Source: Lycium barbarum (Eukaryota > Streptophyta > Magnoliopsida > Solanales > Solanaceae). Taken from it: DNA of 64,000 nt. The stretch spans positions 19,453,885 to 19,517,884 of the forward strand of contig NC_083337.1 in NCBI RefSeq assembly GCF_019175385.1, given 5' to 3'. The position numbers and the translations under genes were made by a program. Positions 58,267-64,000 of this stretch are shown here, in pieces. The notes below the pieces were generated by a model. It searched no databases. It saw only the letters and a program-made list of their open reading frames with translations, and had not been told where the DNA came from. Numbering within the stretch: the stretch's first letter is position 1; the number at the start of each line of letters is the position of its first letter.

Positions 58267-59138
58267 CCTAACATAAGACAAAGTACCTTTTATAACTGAT
58301 AAAGATGACCTGATGGTTTGATACTAGTTGCTCCATGGCTTGGTATGTGTTTGAGTTCATAAGATGTTTCTGCTAAGCAGTTGCATTAATGTTTTCACAT
58401 TATCTATCATGAGACATCTTATCTATTATAATGATTCTTTTTATTTTATATTTATTTGCATGTTTAGCTTAATGGGTTTGCCTAGTGGGATAATGAATTA
58501 TTGATGAATGATAATGTATAAAACTTAAACCCTTTATCAATTATTGTAACCTTAAGAAGAACCTTGTCGTGTTGCATCTTCACTACCATGTAAAAAAGTG
58601 TGTTGAGTGCCTATCTGTTGCAAATGTAAGAAGACACATATTGGATGGTTTCTAGAAACTGAAGGTAGAAGTAGATCAATAAACTAATGCAGTAAAAGTT
58701 ACTAAGGTAAGTTGTTAGATTATATTAACAGTTTACCTTAGTATCTTTTAGTGCATTAGTTTCTTGATCTACTTCTACCTTCAGTTTCTCGAAACCATTC
58801 AATATGTGTCTTCTTACATCTGCAACAGATCGATACTTAACACGCTTTTTTTGTGTGGGAGTAAAAATAAAACACAACAAGGTTATACACCTTTATTCAC
58901 CAATAAGTCATTTAGCCCGCTAGATAAACCCAGTAAGCTAAACATGCAAATACAGATGAAGTGAAAATAATTATTATAATAGATAAGATGTGTCATCATA
59001 GATAATGTGAAAACAGTAATGCAATTGTTTAGAGAAACATCTTATAAACTGAAACGCATACCAAGCCATGAAGCAACTAGCATCAAATTATAAGGTCATC
59101 TTTATCTGTTATATAAGGTAACTTGTCTTATTTTTAGG
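58267..59138. mobile_element. Foldback (long inverted-repeat) element
   Basis: Two arms of about 430 bp are inverted copies around an axis near 58720, with a loop of about 20 bases. Matching pairs include ACTAAGGTAA with TTACCTTAGT near the axis, GAAACTGAAGGTAGAAGTAG with its complement near 58770, and GATAAAGATGACC with GGTCATCTTTATC near the ends. Arms differ by scattered mismatches and small indels. No clear TSD and no protein. It could be a foldback or MITE-type DNA transposon. Confidence 0.85.
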
Positions 59139-60016
59139 ATTTCAAAACTCACATTTTAAGAAAATTTACCTGTAAATAAACTTTAAATGAAATGATAGTG
59201 TAAATAATCTGTTAGACTAACGATGTATGTAACTTAAACTCATCGAGAAATTATAATTAGAATTGCAATTAAAATATTTACTTGATTCTTTATCTCTCAT
59301 TTTCTTCATTTATCATTTTGCTAGTGCCTCATGTAACTAGCCTTTAGGATCAAGATCTAGCTAGAAAATTAAATTAAGAGTTTTAATTTTATGCCCTAAG
59401 CATGACAATAATATTAGTTATCGTGTCACATTGTCCATTAGGACACCTTCTCGTCTCAGCTTCTCATCCGTACAATATATCATGGTATTTGCAATTAATC
59501 CCGAGTTTATTGTTTGATGGTTCTCCATAAGCAAGTAATTAAAATAATTAATTGTCTCATCATTATGATTATATTGTTTAAGAAACAATCTTGTGTTATT
59601 CAAATTTACACACAAACACTCTTAGAAACGAAATGTACTAACCTTGTTTAATTTTACTATGTAAATGTTAGCTTCACCCTCTAAAGGTACAATTATGAAG
59701 CTAACAAAAATGTTGCCTAGGATTTCAGCATTAACCAGCCTTCTCTTCCTCCTGGTGAGTTGATACGGAGTTATCCCACGCTTATTTTCCAATAATAAGA
59801 AATTATTAATCAAGATATTTTGTTGTTTATTCATTGTACTTCAAACACATTGTAATTTTTACCCTATTAGGTCACCTAGATACATATTGTAACAAGTGGC
59901 CTACCTTATTTTTAAGACTACAAATTTTAATTCTAGAAAAGAATTACTTGTAGATATATTTTGGGTGGTCTGATTGTGTAACATCAACTTTCGTTGAATG
60001 AGGTATATGCTATAAT
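59139..60016. other. Low-copy-looking AT-rich stretch with two short open frames
   Basis: No transposon signature is visible. The minus-strand frame 59622-59834 (70 codons, MNKQQNILINNFLLLENK) runs into a good donor-like AAG-GTTAGT near 59645. A second frame at 59418-59615 contains LFLKQYNHNDETINYFNYLL and ends EGVLMDNVTR. They could be exons of a decayed gene, but I recognise no family. Confidence 0.3.
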
Positions 60017-61973
60017 TGTAATGACCCGTTTGGTCATTTGGAGCTTTTAGACTTGCGGGAAGGGTGACGCGGTACCCGATGCGATTGAGCGAGTTTTGAT
60101 TGGTTTTGGTGGTTTCTAGAGATTCTAAGTTAAAGGAATGAAAACGGTTGACCAAAGTCAACATCGAGGGTATTTTCATCATTTCTGAAATTTCATTGAT
60201 TCCACTAGGTTTGGAACATCATTTATAACTTAGTTGAGTCCTTGGTTCGAGTCCCGAGACGTTCGGGCGTGATTTGGTCATTGGTTGAAATTATGGATTT
60301 TGGATGTTTTAGAGTTGACCTTGGTCAACACCGGGTTAAAGAGACTTCTTTTGGGAATTCTGAGTGCGCGAGTAAGTTCGTAGCATTATTTTTCTCAGTT
60401 TGCATATTTGGTTTGTGTTTGGGGGGGGGGGGGTTCCGGGTGAATTTCGGGTATTAATTCCGAGTTCGGAGGACACCAGAATTTTCTGGTGTCCAGTTCT
60501 GGTTTTCTTCTTCGTGTTCTTGACGGAGGTACCGCGATCGCAATGGTCGCGTTCATGTGAGCCATCCCACATTCATGAAAAGGAAGTGGTTTGGGCAGGC
60601 CCTGGTGAAAAGCCCTCGTTCGCGAGTCTACGATCGCGTTCCCGAAGGCCAAATTCTTGGGCCAGGTTGCGTGTCATCACGATTGCGAGAGGCTTCTGCG
60701 ATCATGGTGAAGGGAATTCACTGAACAATATTAAATTCAAAAAAATGATGGGAAACTTCATTTTCAAATATTAGGAGTTCTAGAGCTCGGTTTTGAGTGA
60801 TTTCAAGTTCTACTTTCAAGATTCTTCATTGGGATAAGTTTCTAACTTTAATCTAAGCTTGCATTCATGGTTTCATCAATTAATTTTCAATTTAATCCAT
60901 GATTCTATGTATCAGAATAATAGCTTTTCATGAATTTGAGTTTTGACTAAATAATAGAATTGAATGCTTACTCGTGGTTAGATTCTCACGAATTTTAGGA
61001 TTTTGACTATTTAGACTATGAGCGACCTGTTTTCGCATAAAATTCCAGTTTTTCCCATGGGGCTCGGTTTGATAATTTTGGGTTCATTTTTGGGTTCCGG
61101 ATCAAAGTATAGCAATACGAGTACTATTGGATTCGTGTGACATCGTAGAGAACTATTTTGACCGGGTTGAACTTTATTTCACAATAAAATTATCATTTTG
61201 ACCTTTGGGATTTAGAATGGGGTTTTAGGTTGACTTGTCAGACCCGAATCCTTTTTATGGAAATATGGATAATTGTAGAATTGTATTTTAACATAGACTT
61301 CGCATTTGATAGACTTGACCGTTCAATAGTACTCCGGAAGGGAAAGGCGTTGATGGTTCATGGCTCCTGTTCGGCCTCGAGGTAGGTTACTGTTTATTTC
61401 TTTAGACTCTAATTGGAGGGCATATAAAGTTTATAATGTTGAGGGGCATTGGGCGTGAATAGGGGGTCTCACCTTAGTGACTGTAATGAGCATTTGGGTG
61501 GGTATCAATGAAACTGTGTGGGCTGTTATTGTGAATAGTAATTTGAGACGGGAAATGCATATTAAGACCTTCAGACATGGTTGTGGTGATAAATCCACTA
61601 GGCTGGTATGATTGATGTTTATGTTGGTCATGCGAGCCATGGTTATAAATACTTGAAATTATTTGATGTCATTATATCTCATCACTCTATGACTTGTATG
61701 ACTTAGGAAAGGATGATCCATGTTGGTGTTGGAGTTGAAATTATTGAGAGTCCATGCTATATATATATATATATATATGCTTATCCATTCCTACATATAT
61801 GTCATATGACACTTGATATTTTGCTTACATGCATTTATTCATACATGTGATGGATAAGTCGTAGAAGAGGTAAGATTGAGGTTTCCTAATTGTTATGTTA
61901 TATGGGATCGGTGTAAGCTTGGGAAGGATCGTCTGACGTGACAAGAGATGTTAAGACAGCGAGAGAAGTTGGG
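60017..61973 (+). repeat. LTR L fragment (plus orientation), cut by LTR M
   Basis: Starts TGTAATGACCCGTTTGG, the same LTR group as H, K and I. A GC-rich palindromic patch (CGATCG and CGCGATCGCAATGG types) lies at 60530-60710, and a 13-base G run at 60421-60433. It ends abruptly where LTR M begins. An (AT)n tract is at 61758-61778. Confidence 0.7.
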
Positions 61974-62912
61974 TGTCACGACCCAACCCGATGAGCCGTG
62001 ACGGGAGCCTGGCCTCAGCGACCAAACACCCCTAAATACTTATCTGAAACATACTGAACATCAAAGGCCCATGAATGGCACAAACTAATCTCATAAAAAG
62101 GAAACATCAGAACTCTGTACAATCTGCGTACATATACACACAACATGCGGAAGAACAGTGCCAGCCAGCTAGGCTGCTACATATATTGTACACAAAAGAA
62201 TAAAGCCGACAAGGATACGTTATCTGACTAATACATACAACTGTCTACAGACCTTTATTGGAACGAAAGCTGTTGAAAGGACGGGACAGGGCCCTGTCAT
62301 ACCCATATGCATACACATCTCAAAAGGGGCATACCATAACTGACTGTAGCTCCAGATCGAATGGAGCGTACCGACCACTTCAAGATCTAGAGGTCCTACT
62401 GAGCTGGACCACCTGTCTGTCTCCCTGTACCTACGGGCATGAACGCAGCCCCCCGAGCAACGGGGAGTCAGTACGGATAATGTACCGAGCATGTAAAGCA
62501 TAAGAGCAACATCATATATATGTAAACACATGAGAATCATGGATAAGATCTGAACTCATAAGCTGAAATTACTGAATGCATGTACTTGTATGAACTAGTA
62601 TCTGCCTGAATCTGCGCAAACCCGTATAACTGACAATGCCTCTGTGGGCGCATAATATGCATGCTCATGCCTATCAATGAAGGTCATACATCTGTATATA
62701 GGTGTGTATATAACGCCTGTCTCTTTTCTCATATCATATCGGCCTCTCTGCGGCCATCATCATATACATTGCTGCGATACTGGCAGCCTGATTCTTATAT
62801 TGTCATCATAGTGCACCAGCTGATCAAGTGGTAATGCGTAAATAACACCTGCTCCTATCTATACCTCATATACATATAATACTTGCGTATATAACGTCTT
62901 TTGGTCACGGGT

Positions 62913-62952
<40 letters not shown>

Positions 62953-64000
62953 CTGTAGACATAAAACTGACCCATGAACAGAAGGAATAATCATAAAGGG
63001 GTACATGAACATCAAAGACTAAAATACTCCTAATACTTCTAAGAGTAGAGTAATATGAAATCTCGCTTACTCCCTTGTTAGATCACATCATAGGATCATG
63101 CCAAAAGAAGGAAAGGATAGCCTTAACATACCTTGACGTATATCAAATCGACCAACTCCTACTTCTCGACTGGTAAATCTACAATTAAGATAACATAAAC
63201 CTTCATTAGACTATGTACTTCACTTACTAACCTCTTTTAGATGCATAGAGAGCTTAACGAATTATGGGCAACATTTCTCTCATAGCTTAACAACCCTTCA
63301 ACTTCTCATTCACTTAATACCAACAATAACAACACTTATATATCAAAATATATTCCAATCCATCCCCAAATCATTTCTTAAAACAACCCTAAGTCACTAT
63401 TTTGTCTTTCATCAACTTACCATTTTCACAACTACCCCCTCTTTACTTAGAATCACTAAAACTCTTGATACTCAACTTAAATACAAGGGTAGAAATTATT
63501 TACATACCTTGAGGGGTCAAGAATCACAAGAATCACTTCAACCTCAACTCCCTAAACTCCACAACTTGAAGAAACCCTAGAAGTAACCTTGTTCTTCACC
63601 ATCTCGGGTTTACGGGGTTCGGGTCTTGTCAAATCCTCACTAATATGATGGAAAATATTGGGAGAGAATGTATTAGGATTTTCTGATTTTTGGAAGGAGA
63701 AAAATATGAAATGAAGTCGTGACCCACATTTTTATACTTGGAAGCCAAAAAGGCTACAGTGGTCCAGTTCGACGGGCAGGTCGACGGCCCGTCGACTTGC
63801 CCGTCGACCTGCGCCTGCAGATGCATGGATGTGGAATCCTATCGACGCTGCACGTCGACGGTCCGTCTAACATGTCGACGACCCGTCGATGATGACTGGT
63901 GTCCTGCAGGTTTTCTGGTTTAGTTCCAATCGCGTCGACTTGATTCACTCAAATTTTAACTCTGTAAATTACCCGAAACTCATATTGGGGCTCTTGTACA
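61974..64000 (-). mobile_element. LTR M: 3' LTR or solo LTR running off the window
   Basis: Begins TGTCACGACCCAACCCG. No PBS precedes it, so its left edge borders host DNA (LTR L); it is therefore a 3' LTR or a solo LTR in minus orientation. It has an (AT)n tract at 62917-62952 and a dense GTCGAC palindrome array at 63765-63890. The other end and any TSD partner of TTGGG (61969-61973) lie beyond 64000. Confidence 0.75.

Noticed and set aside
60243..60253. tRNA or SINE B-box (GGTTCGAGTCC)
   Set aside because: No A-box at suitable spacing and no cloverleaf; it lies within LTR L.

Overview
This window looks like heterochromatic or intergenic DNA from a large plant nuclear genome. Most of it is nested Ty3/gypsy LTR retrotransposons of the chromovirus (Tekay/Del-like) type, nearly all on the minus strand. 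Their primer-binding sites are TGGTATCAGAGC, complementary to initiator tRNA-Met. The style of the LTRs (about 2.3-3.4 kb, ends TGTTACA...TGACA) resembles Solanaceae repeats, but I cannot confirm a species from the sequence alone. I found no intact host gene, rRNA, tRNA or CRISPR.

Layout. 1-21567 is a three-level nest. Element B (6372-16418, TSD CAAGT, both LTRs present, one polyprotein frame broken by four stop codons) sits inside the 5' LTR of element A (1-17314). A sits inside the gag-protease region of element C (17315-21567). 21568-24865 is an AT-rich LTR-like block ending in a possible Tat/Ogre-type primer-binding site. 25011-32746 is an old LTR fragment (H). It was split by solo LTR N (TSD AAATG), which was itself split by solo LTR G (TSD GTGAG). 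32747-34331 is the longest stretch without an obvious transposon and has a weak gene-like signal. 34332-35561 is a Mutator-like element with long inverted arms and a 10-bp TSD. 35600-37412 is an LTR fragment (I) on the opposite strand to H.

37413-56986 is one old gypsy element, E. Its pol is cut twice: by F (40376-48209, TSD TAGAA), a non-autonomous element with 3.4-kb LTRs and only 1 kb inside, and by solo LTR J (48523-51271, TSD ATTAG/AGTAG). 56987-58266 is another LTR fragment (K). 58267-59138 is a nearly perfect foldback hairpin. 59139-60016 is low-copy-looking DNA with two short open frames. 60017-61973 is LTR L, cut by LTR M (61974 to the end of the window).

How the parts relate. B supplies the reference domain order: gag, CCHC knuckle, protease, RT, RNase H, integrase, chromodomain. 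A, C, E and F are damaged versions. F keeps LTRs, PBS, leader and PPT but no enzyme genes, so it would have to be moved in trans. By eye, LTR divergence is about 2-3% for B and F and above 10% for A and E, which agrees with the nesting order.
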